A DNA stretch of 64,000 nt from Oscarella lobularis (taxonomy: Eukaryota; Porifera; Homoscleromorpha; Homosclerophorida; Oscarellidae): NCBI RefSeq assembly GCF_947507565.1, contig NC_089184.1, forward strand, positions 1,860,001 to 1,924,000, written 5' to 3'. The notes under the pieces were generated by a model. It searched no databases, was not told the DNA's origin, and saw nothing but the letters and a program-made list of their open reading frames with translations. This document shows positions 35,548 through 56,705 of this stretch, in pieces (within the stretch, counting starts at the first letter, position 1; each line of letters starts with the position of its first letter). A program made the position numbers and the translations under genes.

Positions 35548-36363
35548 ATGGCCACCGATGATTGGAAACGATCCTGCTGCGAGGAAGCTAAACGCGCGTT
35601 CGAAATCGTTGTAAAAAATAGCGAGGAGACCTCGGAACAAGATCAGCTCGACGCGAAGTATTCGGCAAGGGAAATATGGGAGCGCTTGGAAAAGCGACTC
35701 GACGACTTAGGCGAGGAACAAAAGACACTCGCTCGAAACGAACTAGACGCGGCATTGGGAGCGGTAAAATTCTTCCTCGCGTGCAATTTCATCGAAACGG
35801 ACGAAACGAGCCGCGGCGAAGCGAAACTCGACGAGGCGTGGCTTCTCGCGAAGGAGCGCAAGTGCGACATCGAAACCGCCTGCCTGTCGATGCGAATATT
35901 GAACCAAATGGGCCTGCTTAACGCGGGAAGAGGCGACAACGAGACAGCGATGAGATATCTGAGAGTGAGAAATTTTTTGACGTCATAAATTTTTTTGGAT
36001 TTTTCTCTTGTTTAGGAGGCGGATCAACTGTTTAAGGAGTGCGTCGCTGCGGGAAAAGTCGCTCCGTTCGCTCTTCGAGATCTCGTTCTGTCCGTCGAGG
36101 AGTGGGCCTCCGACAATGCCAGGCAAAAGGAATTCGAATCGGAGCAGATACTCGCGCTTTTCTATCTAGCTCAAGTATACGGCAACTTGGATCGGAGAGA
36201 CGAGTCGGCCGACTGTTTGAAGGAGACGCTGCAAAGACAGTTGACAACGAAGCAGTACAACGTGAAGGAATGGGCGTTGAATTGTGCCACGCTGTCAAAC
36301 TATTACATTGGAATCGGTAATTATCCAGTCGCAAGACATTGTTTAGGTGAGATGACTCGGTTA

Positions 36364-36406
<43 letters not shown>

Positions 36407-37373
36407 ATACGTGTTTTCTGTTGCAGCAAGTGCTGACAAGGTGCTGACTTCTCTTCTGTCTGACAGTGACGATGAGGACGGAAGCATTGCAAAATCTAAG
36501 GCTGACATATGTCGCTGTTGGATTACCTACTGTTTGGATTTGCTCCGAAGATCGGCGAGTTTTTCCGAGCGAATCGACGACCTTCCTTATTCGCCATCTA
36601 ACCACTTCTTCGATCTGGACGTAAGCGAGTACGAAAGCCGCGTTCCCGCCTGCTCTGCGCGCACGTTCGACGCGGCGCGAGCGCTCTACTTGGCCGCCTC
36701 GCATCACGTCGAATCGGCCAAGTTGTTTTACGTTCTCGACGGGCACGTGAACGATCACGTCGACATCGTTCAACAGCACAGTCAACTATTCAAGGTGCTC
36801 GCCTCCTTCGAGAGCGATCGCGATCGCCAGTGCAAAATGCACAAGCGTCGTATAGACATGTTAGAGGAGCTTGTCGGTCGACTGAATCGCCAGTTCTATC
36901 TTCAGCTGTGTCGACAAATGCTTTTTGAATTGGCCGAAGCGTACAATAGCATGGTCGATCTGAAGATCAGCATTGCCGGCGATACGTCTCCCTCTCCCTC
37001 TTCTCAACGGGCCATGCAGAAGATTAATCGTCTGATTAAAAAGGCTATTGGTCAGTTCGACGAATTCGTCGAGTCGTATCGCGATCACAAGAAAGAGTTT
37101 CCCGAGGCGTTCGACGACGTCTCCTTGCGTCCCGTCTTGACGGCCAAGTTCTGTATGGCGCGTCTTTGGACGAAATTCGTCGTCGGAGAAACAGCTCGAC
37201 GAGTGGAGAACACGAGCAAAGCTTTGGGTCTCTATAAGGAGATCGTCGACTACAAGAGGAATCATCCCGACATGCCGGACGTCTTTGCCGAGGAGATGAG
37301 CGTTTGCGAGGAAATGATTACCTTGCTGCCCATTAAATTGGCAAAATTGACGACGTACAGCACAGCTAACTAA
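35548..37373 (+). CDS. KIFBP: KIF-binding protein
   Basis: Exons are 35548-35964, 36016-36346 and 36427-37373, giving 564 residues, slightly shorter than vertebrate KIFBP (about 620). Diagnostic stretches are KYSAREIW near the N-terminus, ALFYLAQVYGNLDRRDES, CATLSNYYIGIGNYPVARHCL, ICRCWITYCLDLL, the strongly conserved LFKVLASFESDRDRQCKMHK, and LLPIKLAKL at the end. The protein is an all-helical TPR-like solenoid. Family role: binds motor domains of a subset of kinesins and blocks microtubule binding, affecting mitochondrial transport and neuronal or spindle function. The last exon (947 bp) is long for this locus. The start was chosen at the ATG before MATDDWKRSC. Confidence 0.93.
36363..36409. 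repeat. (AAAT)n microsatellite in KIFBP intron 2
   Basis: About eleven perfect AAAT units sit between the donor at 36347 and the acceptor at 36426. Confidence 0.95.
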
Positions 37374-37423
37374 TTATAACTTAACGATCGCAAAGTGAAC
37401 TTGAAGTAAGTACTACGGCGTTC

Positions 37424-38904
37424 TCAACTCTTCTGACTTGGTAGGGCTTTCAGTTTGGGCGGCTTGAATTTTCTCATAAATTCTGATATGGCCGGATGGC
37501 GAAAACTTTGCATTGACCGCATACTCGTCGTCATGGAAAAATTGCTTGTTGATGAACGAGGAGCGGCGTCCTTCATGACCTGGAAAACGTTCGAAATGAA
37601 TGAATGAATGGAGGAGCAAGCATACAGAGTAAGCTACCTCACCTCAAACGTTTGTTTACCAGCCTTCGTAAACAACGATCTCGTTCCAACGCGAGATTTG
37701 AGCTGATTTGATTCCGTAAGTGGTTTAGTCTTCTTCATGCTCTCTTTCGAACCGTCATACGAATTTTCGTTCGTCTTTTGAAGCTTCGGTTCAGGATTCT
37801 CCAAAGCATTGTCGTCATTAGTCTCAACTCTTTTACGACTGACTACTTTCTTATTTTCTTTCTTGCGTTTCGGAGGAGGCTCGTCTTTCTTCTCTAAAAT
37901 GTCCTCGTCGTCATCATCCTGTGAGATTTCATTTTTAGCCCTTCTCTTTCTCCCTTTCTTTTGTGTTTTCGTAGCTTCATTCGTCTTTGGAACATCGTCC
38001 TTTTCACGATTGCTACTCCCAACGTCGTTATCTCTTTTAGTAAGTCTCGATTGTTGCTTCCGCTGTCTTGGCTGGTGAATGTCTTCTTTTTCCAAATGAA
38101 TTGTGTCGGTTTTCTTTGGTCTACCTCTGCCTCTCTTTGCGGGGATACTATCAGACTTCTTTTCTTGAGATTTCTCCTGTTTTTCAGGTTTCTTCTTCCC
38201 CAATCCGGCCTTTTGTTGAGAAACTGCTTCTTCCGGATCATTTTCCTGTCCAGCCTTCTTTTTCGGTTTCTCTCTTTTTCTGGTCTCACGTTTTTCTTTC
38301 GTTTCCGCCTTCTTCTTTGTAGATTTTCCCAATCCTGCAACGTTCTCCGTCAAATCTTCGATTTTCTCAGCGTCATCTGGTCCAATCGTAGTGCCTTGGC
38401 TCTTGCGTGACTGGCTTCGGGTACAAATGCGTTCGATCTTGCTTTCAGCTTCATCCGCCCGACGCTTTTCAGCACTTATTGTCGTCAACAATCGCTCCTG
38501 TTCTTTATCCCAGCGCCTCTTCTCAGAAGAAAGCCTTTTTTCGAGCATTTCCAACGACTCCCGACGCCTCAAAGTTTTCTTTTCAGCGTCAAATGCCTAC
38601 AGGAAAAAACGTTTTCCGCACGGAAGAGGAGAACTAGCAAATTACCTTGGCAACCGAGTGCATCTTTTGGCTGAAGTTTGTTTTCACTTCCTTGAGCTCC
38701 GTCTGGAAAAAAATCGTGCAGAAATAGCTGGCAGGAGACGAGAAGATATCGTTGTACCTTCAACGCATCGTTTGCCTTCTCCAGTTTGTCGATCTTGATT
38801 CCGAATCGCATAGAATTGAGCTGCGCAAAGTGATCGGCAATCCAGGCGTCCGTTTCTCGCAAAAGCGACTTCGTTAGAGCTCTCTGAATCGTCAGAATGT
38901 CCAT
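37424..38904 (-). CDS. Unrecognised basic coiled-coil protein
   Basis: Exons on the minus strand: about 38758-38904 (MDILTIQRALTKSLLRETDA...), a short exon (about 38646-38702, TELKEVKTNFSQ), a long exon (about 37641-38596), and a last exon from about 37577 to the stop at 37424. The first 130 residues are a heptad-rich coiled coil. The middle is very Lys/Arg/Glu-rich with KRGRGRPKK, an AT-hook-like motif, and KKRKK-type nuclear signals. The tail contains RSLFTKAGKQTFE and, in the phase 0 reading of the last exon, FRHPAISEFMRKFKPPKLKA. I do not recognise the family; a nuclear or chromatin/kinetochore role is only a guess. The reading frame stays open upstream to 39108, so an earlier start is possible. 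The stop is 50 bp from the KIFBP stop. Confidence 0.65.
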
Positions 38905-39213
38905 CTTTGTGGGCTCGCCGTGTTCAAACTGATCGAACGCTCGCGATTGGCTAACCTGGAAATCGAGTGTTGCGCATGCGCCTTTCTCATTCCGAGTTGC
39001 CACTCCGAGAGGAGAAGAAGTCGAGCGAGCGCAAAAATCAGCATTTTTGGGGGCTCTTCGCGACGCGGCTTGCCCTCTTCGCACGCTCCAACCATCGGCG
39101 AATAACATTCAACGCCACCGGACTTCGCTCGATAAGGAATTCGCTTCCGAACGTCGATTTTCCGACAAAAAATCGATTCGGAAAACGATCGCCTTGACGC
39201 GCGACGTCGCGAA
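38905..39213. promoter_or_regulatory. Divergent promoter region between coiled-coil gene and CHD1
   Basis: About 310 bp lie between the two head-to-head starts. The minus-strand frame is open through most of it but has low-complexity basic composition, so it is more likely 5' UTR and promoter. No clear TATA element is visible. Confidence 0.45.
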
Positions 39214-47640
<8,427 letters not shown>

Positions 47641-47741
47641 TTTTTCGTGTACATAGAGAATATATCAATTAACTTTATTTAAAAAATTATTCGGTTCCCC
47701 CCCGTATAATCGTGCCCGTATGTCGCCGACTGCAAGTCGAC

Positions 47742-50700
47742 ATGACGTCAAAACGAGGACGAAAGCGCACGAAAAGGAACACCTTTCGGCTGTCGGAAAT
47801 CGAAGAAAGTGGCATCGAAGAAAGCCTCGAACGAATCGCGTCGAAAACGAATCTGACCGCGTTGAATGTGAAGAGCATTTTGCACGTAAGAACGAAATGG
47901 CGACAGAAACGAGCGTCGCGACGCGACCGTCGTCTCTTCTAGTACGTTCTCAAAGATCGCAGAGTGCTCAGAATGGCGCTGAGCGCCGCTACGGCGGCAA
48001 ACGCGACCGAGCGAAACGACGACGCTGAAGACGAAGAATCCGAGAAAGAAGATGAAGAAGCAGACGACGAGGAGGACGAAGACGTAGAGGAAGGCTCGAG
48101 TTCGGTAAAGAACTGAACAAAAACGAATCCGGGACCGTCGATCGAGAGCCCCTTTTTTTTTCAGTCATTCACATTGACTCGTTCGCGTCTTCGGCAAGCC
48201 ACGCCTTCGAAACCGGTGTGTAGAGTAAAGGTTTTCCTTTGTTATGTATGTCTGTTTCTCATTCTAGGCGTCGCCTGCGAAGACCTTCAGTGACGTCAAA
48301 CAGGTACTAAGAAGGAATATTATATGTCCTAGTGGAATTTCAATTTCATTCTCACTTTCAAGTCCAACAATTTATTTGATTTCATGAACGCTCCTCTGTC
48401 GGACCTTTCGTCGAGTTCGGCGTCCGACTGCGAATTTCAGCCGGGCGAAGAAGAATCGTTCATTTCGGACGGATCCGACGCCGGCAGCGACGTCGCCACG
48501 GCTCCGAGCACCGCAGCGACGGACACAACACAAGGACCACAATCACTTTCAAGAGAAGAAGAAGAAGAAGGAGAAGAAAATGATTCCGCAAATTTTCTTG
48601 ATTCATTTCTGAATTTGCCGACGCCGTCGCTTTCGTGGCCGTCGGGAGATCACACGTACGCTCAGAATTGCGTTTCCGGATTCGTGCCGCTTGCTGGCGG
48701 AGACGATGAATCCAAGGATCCCGTTACTTCGGACAACGATGCGTGCATTCCTTCGATCGATCGGTCCCGGGAGGATCTAATAGCTCGGAGAACGCGATCG
48801 CGTTATTCGTTGGCCAATACTCTGCTCGAGCAGCTTGAAGGTGCGTGAAAGCGCTGTCTGGTCTCCGCGTGACGGACTCTTTTTCTTTAGCTGATTTTCA
48901 AGCGCCCGATGCTGGACCCGATCTCTATCACACCGTCGAAAATCCGGGTGAAGACGATTTGGCGTGGCGAGAGTGGTTGGGGGATTTGATGAAGACGGAT
49001 TTTTTGTGTGAAGAGCGGACTGCCGGCGACAGCGACGGCGACGGCGACGGCGGCGGCGGCGGCGCTGCCTCTGTGACAGTTGCCGACGAGGAAGAGGATC
49101 CCGAGTACACGGTCGCCTTGGATGAGATTTGCGAAGAGGACGAAGAGTATCGAAATGATCGTCCTGTTTTGGTTTCGTGTATGTGAACGCGATTCTTCGT
49201 CTCTCGGGCAGGCGAATAATTCTCTCTTTTTTTTGTAGCGAAGGAAGTCAGTGACTTGCTTGAAGAGTTTATCGAAAACGTGAGAGGGGATGGAGGGTGG
49301 GGGCTTGCTACACACGGGATGCGAACGCGGCTATCTCTTGTTGCATTGGTTTAGTAGAACCTCTCTATAATGAATGATTTGGGGCCTTCTTTTTGGGAAT
49401 GGGGGCCCCCCACTCAGAAAATCGTTCCCTTGAAAAATTGCCTATATTGCGATAAAGTATCTGAACGTAGTATTCACTTATGGAGTTTCTACCGTAGCTA
49501 GAACAGAAACCCTGACGATTTTCATTGTGTTTCAGTGTGCGACGAAAGGATTTCTGCCCAGTCTTCTCGACGATTTTTCAACGTTGCTAATAAAGTATTG
49601 ACGTCGTACAGGCAATAAAGAGTCCCGGCTCCATTCCACTTGTCTAATTTCTAGGGAAGGAGAGACGGGTGTTGAGGGATCTAACCTGTTCAACAATCAG
49701 CAATTGATCACGCTGAAGAACCAACTGCGACAAGTATGCAGCAATGTATTTGCCTTATATATTCTCAATCGATGTCGTTTGCGCGATGCAGCATCTTCAA
49801 TTGGCGTGCCAGGGCTATCTACTATCGGTTCAAGACTCGACACTGAACGAGTACACGGTGACGTGGAAAGAACAAGTGGTGCGCTCGAAATTCGTTTATT
49901 TCGTGCTTGCTATACTTCCTGTTCTCCTTTGTAGAAGGAACTTCACAAGCGTTCTCAACAAGGTTTTAATTAATTAAATCAATGCTGCACGGCTCGTCAG
50001 AATTTGACTTTTTTTTATAAGGTGGAGTCGAGTCTATTTCTAAACTGCCTGGAATCGAAGACGCTAAGGCTTTGGTAACCGAAGACCAAGAGAAAAGTTA
50101 GCACCTACTCATTAATTAATTAATTAATTAAAACAACGCGATGTTCTCTATTTTTATTTAATAGTTTCTGGTGAACAATTTGTATGCGGTAGTGGAAGTA
50201 GGAACTATTCGGCGGCGCCCGCGTTGTTTTAATTTCGTTGATTTTTTAAAACTCTCTAGGACGTTCGGTCACGTTACCGATGAGAGCCGTCGATTATCTC
50301 GCTACAGCTCTTTTGGATCGATCAGAACTGTTTGCCTACTGGGATCTTCTTCCATCGGTGGGATTCGGTGAGATAGAATTACTGTAGCGACCGAAAGGGA
50401 AGTATGAAGGAATGTTTTAGCTTCCGTAAGCAGTGGACCTCTTTCCGACAGCATTCGTCCAAGTTTCACTCAAGCAGAAGACAAGTAGACGATTATTCTT
50501 TTCGTACTGTTTCGAATGTGACTTTCTTGTCTAGTTTGATGGCGATTGGGCTGGAGCGGTTTTCGAAGAAGTGGGATTTAGTTTCCAAGCGATTTCTTCC
50601 CACGAAAACGGAAAAACAAGTCAGTGCCGCGTGGATTGACGAGACTTTTCGATCAATAGATATTTCTCTTGCAGTTAAAAATTCGCTTCAAGAATCTCTG

Positions 50701-53637
50701 CTCGGCTCGATTCGCCGAAAATTCGGTAAAAGAGTGGAAAACCACGGGCAAAGTATCGCTAACCAGTACGTACACGAACTTCCTCGCGTGAGTGCTCCAT
50801 GGGACTCGCATTTTGTAGATACTTGTTATTCTGCTACCGAACTAGACGTCGACTTGTCCACTGCTTCGGTTGCTCGAATGTTCAATGGTCCAGCGCCCGA
50901 GTGGTTTGTGGTACGTGCGCGTTCGCGTTTGGTGCAGGCAGTCGCGCTTCTATGTCGCGCGTAGACGTATTCTCAGTTGAAGGAAATCGAAAGCGGAGCC
51001 ATTCCGCCCGATTTCGGCAAGCGACGAATCGATAGAGACGAACTGCGACGAATAGCGCCGGCGTCGGTGCCAATCACCGCCGCGGCGGCCGGCTCAATTC
51101 ACAAGTGAGACTGATCGAACAAAGACGCCAATATTCGTCTCTGTCCCCCAAGGTTTGTTCTTTGCTCCGACGGTCCGGGCATGCCTCTCCTGCACGTTGT
51201 CAAGAGCACGCCGAAAGGGCTGGATTTTTCGGGAAAGAAAGCGGCCGTGTCGTTGTCCTCTCCCTGCGTCTCGCCCCTTCGGAACTCCGATCCGAATGCC
51301 GGCGTCGCTGCGTCCGTTCATACTTCGCCCGCCACGGCGGGGTCAACTACTTCGGTTTCAAGTCCGGTTGTTGCCGTCGGTTCGTCCGCTGTGACGACGA
51401 CGATGACGACGACGACGACGACTTTGTCGGCGGTGAGAACGACGGCGCTGAGTTCGACGCAGCCGGCCGGTGCGCGAAAGCCGCACTTGACGAACAGAGC
51501 GATGGTGCAGAGTATCTTGTCTAAGCCGGATCCTAAAGTGAGTACGCGGATTTCGAGCCGAGCATGCACGGTTGCTTTCGAAAGTCTAACCGTTTTCCGT
51601 TTGTTAAAATCGTCGACTCTAGGTAGACTAGTTATATAGCACCTTGATTTTACCATAATGCCGTCACTACGTTCGCTTGTGGCGTCGTTCAAATATCGCG
51701 CTATTTTTTTATTGTTTTTAGGCGAACGAGCGATCAGAGCAGTACGCTTGTTGGTATTTCAAGCAGGTTAAGGTATCATTTCCGAGTGTATTACTCGCAG
51801 CGTTTTGGAACGCGGCTCTCTTCTAGAAAACGCTTCAGGATTATCCTGACAAGTACAGTGATTTCGTTGCCGTGATGGAAGCGTACAATTCAGGCAAGAA
51901 GACCATAAGAGAGGTAGGCATTACGTTTGGCACGACACGGTAGATAACGACTTTTTAAAAGCTATATCGCGACATCTCCGAGCTGTTTGAAAATTGGCCG
52001 GATTTAGTCAGACGATTCGCTGGTTTTCTCCGACCAGAAGACGGCTTATTTGCTGAAGCAGTACGTTTATCTCTCAAATCGGATTTTTTTGCATAGTTCA
52101 AACCAATTCACTTTAGTTTGAAGACGTCATGGATTTTCATCAAGCGTATAACTTTCTTCGAAAACTAGAGGTGAACGAGCCGTCCAATGCTCCATATTTC
52201 ACTGACCATCGTTTTTTTTTACTTCAGGCGTACTTTCGCAAGCATCCATCCAGCCACTTGCAGAAAATATGCCAAGTGCTGGCGGACTTCAGTCCAACAG
52301 AAAATAATGCTGTCGAGGTAGCCTCGACGTTACCTAGTCTCACGTTTATCATATTGCATTCTGTCTAGATACGGGCAAAGGTAGTGCCCCTGTTGAAAGG
52401 GCACAAGGAATTAATAGACGATTTTAACGATTTTTTCGACGAGAAGGCGTTCTTGAAGAAGTGATAAAAATTACCGGTACAACGTGCATCAATAACACGC
52501 TCTTCTTCGCTTTCTAGGTGCTCCGGTCCTTTTGAAATTATTCACATGAATAGCGGCACCGAGGACGAGGTACAAGGATCTCTGTCGACGCAAAGGTACT
52601 TCACTTTCTTTGCTTAGGTAGACGAGTTCGAAGAGATTCGATTCTCGTCGTCGTTTGATGACAACGACGCCGGCGAAAGCGGTCGTAAGCGACTCAAACC
52701 TTACCGTCGCAAGTGTCCCCTGTGCGGCAAGCCATCTCGAGCGGCTGCAGCGACAGCGGCTGTCGCGGCGGGGCGACCCGTTTTGGGCAAACAGAGACAG
52801 ACTTCGAAGCTTTACTGCTCCTGTCGCGGGACGAAAAAACGACGTCCTCCCGTCGCTTTGCCGCGAAGAAGGCAACCGGTTGCGGTCGCCGCTGCCGCCG
52901 CCGCCGCTGCCGTCGCCGCCCCCGCCGCCCCCGCCGCCGCCGCATTGACTGCTTTCCAGTCTCGTCAGCAACCGAAGATCGTCGAACAGCAGACAACGAA
53001 AAAGACGCCTGTTGAAGACGTTCCGTCCGCGAGTGCAGTCGAGACGTTAGTGCCGAGGGACGAGGGCGAAGCGGACGCTGAAGACAACGGCGAAGAGGAG
53101 GAAGAGGAAGAGGAGGAGACGAGCGACGAGGAAGAGGAGAGAGTGCAGATAATGAACTCTAGCGACGAATGCGTTGTTTTGACTGAAGAGGACGAGGAGG
53201 ACGTCGAGGAAAGGGAAAATGGACAACGAAACTTAGCGTCGGCCGACAATCGCGTTGTCGACCAAGACGGCAGTGTCGTCATGTGGGGCCGGGACGACGA
53301 TCGAATGGTACTCTCGGTGTGCCGGGAGAAAGGCATGAACGCTTCGGCGTACGAGTTTCTGGCGTCGAAATTGGAAAACAAGACGATAGCTCAAGTTCGC
53401 GAGAATCTCTGCCTATTGGATCCACGTTTTACGATTATATTATTATTTATTATTTAGATCGAGGCACGCGTGGAGAAGTTGATGGAACTGTTCAACAAGA
53501 CAGCGCAACAACAAACAGTACCAAAGACGGAGGAAGAGGAGGACGAAGAAGAAGAGGACGTCTTCTGTACGACTCAAAGTTCGCCAGACAGTTGTTGTTC
53601 AAGCATCGAAGTATTGAGCCTGTCGGACGACGAATAA
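47742..53637 (+). CDS. GON4L: GON4-like transcriptional regulator
   Basis: The start at 47742 (MTSKRGRKRTK) is followed by a conserved segment, RLSEIEESGIEESLERIASK, then acidic Ser/Asp-rich regions. A block at 49090-49270 (DPEYTVALDEICEEDEEYRNDRPV, then KEVSDLLEEF) matches GON4L well. LITLKNQLRQ (about 49705) starts the conserved helical region. Two PAH-like helix sets follow (51.8-52.45 kb; DYPDKYSDFVAVMEAY, LQKICQVLADFS), then a possible zinc-knuckle CPLCGKPS, acidic runs, and a C-terminal Myb/SANT-like domain (about 53280-53490; MWGRDDDRMVLSVCREKG). GON4L proteins are nuclear corepressors that associate with YY1, SIN3A and HDAC1. Many short exons, with some boundaries in 49.9-50.6 kb not fixed. 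Ends SLSDDE. Confidence 0.85.
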
Positions 53638-53735
53638 GGCATCATCAACTCAAGTGAAAGAGGTACAGAATTCGCACACGCACGCAATCAGTATAAAAGT
53701 GTAAGTAGATACATCTAATGTTTATTGAGATTGAT

Positions 53736-55780
53736 TTAGTTGGAAGAATAGAGGGAAACGAGCCGCTGTCTTTCCCTCAACGTCTTCCACGCCGCGTCCT
53801 TTTCCTTTTTGCTGAGCGCCTTTTTTCGAGCCTTACAGGTCTGTGACACACACGAGTCGCGAGTGAGGCGAAGGGAAGAGGTAAAGAAATGTCACAACGC
53901 ACCATCAATCTCTTATAGACGTCTAGTATTTCGTCGTCTAATTCTTGTATCTGACGTCGAATGGCTTGTCTTTGCATCTCTTCTCTAGCCGCTTTCAAGA
54001 GAACGTCCTTCTGACGTCGATTGTACGCCATCTAATAGAAGAGCGTCCAAAAGGACAATAATATAAGAGGAGGCAATTATTCATACAACGGCCTTCAGCT
54101 CGTCCTGCTTCTGTTTTAATTCTGTAAGAATCTCGTCGTCGTCAGTACGCGCTATTGCTGTTTTCTATAGAAGAGTATTTGAGGCTGGTTTCTTCGCGCG
54201 AAGCACCTACTCTCACCGTCTCCCCTTCGTCGATCACGCCCAACGCGGCGAGCTCCTCCTTGAGCCGAGCCTCGAGCGATGCGACGTGAGGAATGCTGAA
54301 CGTTCGTCCACCTCCTCTGCCCGTCATTTTCTGCTGCTCCGATTTCACTTTCAAAGGACTCGCTTGCCCCTGCGCAGCAAAACGCGAGACAATTCCCAAA
54401 ATCTCGCGCATGACTACGTAGATACATACGTCCTCCTCCAATTTTTCCGGCACGTCATACGACGGATTTTCGTCCACGAGAGCCTTAACGACAAATATTC
54501 TATTACGAATCACGAGCATAATAGAAGTTCGTCTCTTTACCGCGAGAAGGCGCTGCGTCAGGGGACCCAATGGGCACACGTCCGATGGACCGCTGTTCGC
54601 ACTCACCGCCTGCTTCAACATCTTGTCTAAAGAAAGAATTAGCAATGAGACACTGACGTATTAATAGGATGTCAGTGAGATTGTCGTACCAGTCGTCGAC
54701 CAATTCGGAGTCACGTCTGCGACCGTGTTGCCACGCTGTCGACCCACGCGCGATCCGTCTCGTTGCTCCTCCATCAGATCTTCGTGAGCCCATCTGAAGT
54801 CAGAGTAGGAAGTAAGAGAGTCAGTCGGTCTTGGTCTTATATTCGAGAGTTGCCTTTCTGCGTAAGGTTTGCCCAGTGGCGGAACGGTGAAGTAGTCCTG
54901 CTCGTCCGACCGCGACAGAACGTCGTTCAGAGTGACTATGTCGTCTTCGGTGATGTCACGGCAATACGGTTCGACTGAACCCCAGAACCGATGAAGAGAT
55001 TCGGCTTTCGGTCTGCAATTGATTGATTATCTCCACAACAGTTCAATCCTTTGGTAAGACTGTTTACCTTTGATATATTGCCAGCTCGTCGTCATAAGCC
55101 GATGCTGCAGTGGAGTCGAATCCTTTCTGCTTCTTTACTGACCGACCTTCTCCTAGGAGGAAAAGGAGGAAGACGAGAATATCTAAGTCAGAATGAAAAT
55201 TCGATTTATGTGCCTGGAGGAGAAAGGATTCTCTTCTGCGATTTGGCCAGCTTCCTTTTTAATTAAAAATGCGTAAGAATCGACTCGTGTCTATATAGAT
55301 GCTTCAAACTCACTTTCTCTCTCGTCGATCTTGCCACTCGTTCATCAGCTGGAACTCGTTCTGAAGAAGTTTCATTCTCCTACGAAGAATCGTTTGTTCA
55401 AGTCTTTCTATACAATTTTCGTCGTCTGCAGAAGCCTTACTGATGGGCAGCTCCCAAAAGTGCTTCTATGTCCGTTTGCAAGGCACTGAGTTCGTCCGCT
55501 TGAACGGATCCATCTAAAGTCATCGTTTCTAGGTCGAAACGCCGTCTGCAGCGGAATCTGAAGGCTGCATTACCTTTTCTTCCAAGAAGGGTTGTATATT
55601 TGGGGCAGCACTAACAGGCGGAGGCAGTGTATCCGATTGAGGTGGGTCACAGTAGCTCTATGTACGATATTCTTACTTGAACGTGGTCAGCGAGGCTGAA
55701 GTCGCAGTAATGAATAGGAGGTCCCTAAGAAGAAGATAAAAGCAGGTAAACAGAAGTCGATTTCTTACGCCGAGATCCAT
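53736..55780 (-). CDS. TADA3: Transcriptional adapter 3 (SAGA/ATAC subunit)
   Basis: On the minus strand the start is MDLG at 55780, followed by an exon with YCDFSLADHVQ, comparable to the HDFKSVDHLK segment of TADA3. The 3' half is the clearest: CPLGPLTQRLLA, SYDVPEKLEEDV, RTFSIPHVASLEARLKEELAALGVID (54.3-54.22 kb), NRRQKDVLLKAAREEMQRQ, LDDEILDVYKRLM, and the end ARKKALSKKEKDAAWKTLRERQ, which matches the family C-terminus almost word for word. Family role: links the acetyltransferase (GCN5/PCAF) and TADA2 in SAGA and ATAC. At least nine short exons; middle joins at 54.8-55.5 kb were not all fixed. Tail-to-tail with GON4L, 98 bp between stops. Confidence 0.88.
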
Positions 55781-56255
55781 TTTTCCAACGGTGCTATCCG
55801 GGCCGGTTGCGGATGTAGGCGACGCACGTTAGGTTTTCGGGGGAATAGACACGTGCTGACACGTGAAGAAAAATGCGAAGAAAAAGACGTTGAGATTGCG
55901 CCATTCGACGCTCCGTTTGGATAGGCGAAATAACGATCGACGTTGCTTTGATCTCGTAGACGTCATTCGGTTGGGGGCTCCCAAACGTCACGGTGTTTCT
56001 CGTCCTTTGCTTTGTCTCTACTGCTTCAGTTGAATATTTGGACGAGAAGAGCATCAACTTTTGCCTGATTTGATTCGTTATCGTGGACGGCAACGAATCA
56101 AATCCAATAAATATTTAATTAATTCGTCTTGGGGGGGGGGGGATCTTCTTCGAGTCCTTTTTTGTTTAGTAAAGGCACTTTTCCATATTTGGCTGGCCGG
56201 ACCAAGTTCTCATCAAAACGTTGAGAAATTTCTTCAATGACATTTTTTTTCTTAG
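55781..56255. other. Spacer upstream of TADA3
   Basis: No gene supported. A minus-strand open frame (55794-56093) has no recognisable motif and lies where TADA3 5' UTR and promoter are expected. A G run (56131-56142) begins the duplicated unit described next. Confidence 0.4.
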
Positions 56256-56705
56256 ACGGACGATCTGAAGACGTTTTATCCTGGCACTCTTCTCGAAACG
56301 GGGCACGACATTCTCTTCCTTTGGGTCGTCAGGATGGTGTTTTTTGGCCAGAAACTGATGGAGAAACTACCCTTTGGTAAAGTAAGTCATTTCTCCAATA
56401 AATATATGATTCGTCTTGGGGGGTGGTGATCTTTCTTCGAGTGAGAAAAATCGTTTTGCGTTTAATTACGAAGTAGCAAACGTCAGGGGAGGCACTTTTT
56501 ATATTTGGCAGACCGGACCAAGTTCTCATTATTTCATCAAGGGCATCTTTTTTTTCTTAGACGGACCATTTGAAGACGTTTTATCTTGGCACTCTTCTCG
56601 AAGAAACGCGGCACGACATTCTCTTCCTTTGGGTCACTCAGGATGGTGTTTTTTGGCCAGAAACTGATGGAGAAACTACCCTTTGGTGAAGTAAGTCATT
56701 TCTCC
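56105..56705. repeat. Direct repeat of about 300 bp inside the VARS pseudogene
   Basis: Two copies (about 56105-56395 and 56400-56705) share an AATAAATAT start, ATTCGTCTTGGGGGG, a GGCACTTTT..ATATTTGGC stretch, GGACCAAGTTCTCAT, and the VARS exon. A third start (AATAAATATATGATGG) follows at about 56706. Confidence 0.8.

Noticed and set aside
38905-39108. N-terminal extension of the minus-strand coiled-coil gene
   Set aside because: Open in frame, but it lies in the divergent promoter region, has no structured features, and the ATG at 38904 starts a regular coiled coil.
55794-56093. 99-codon minus-strand frame upstream of TADA3
   Set aside because: No homology or splice context; it falls in the expected TADA3 promoter/5' UTR and ends just before its ATG.
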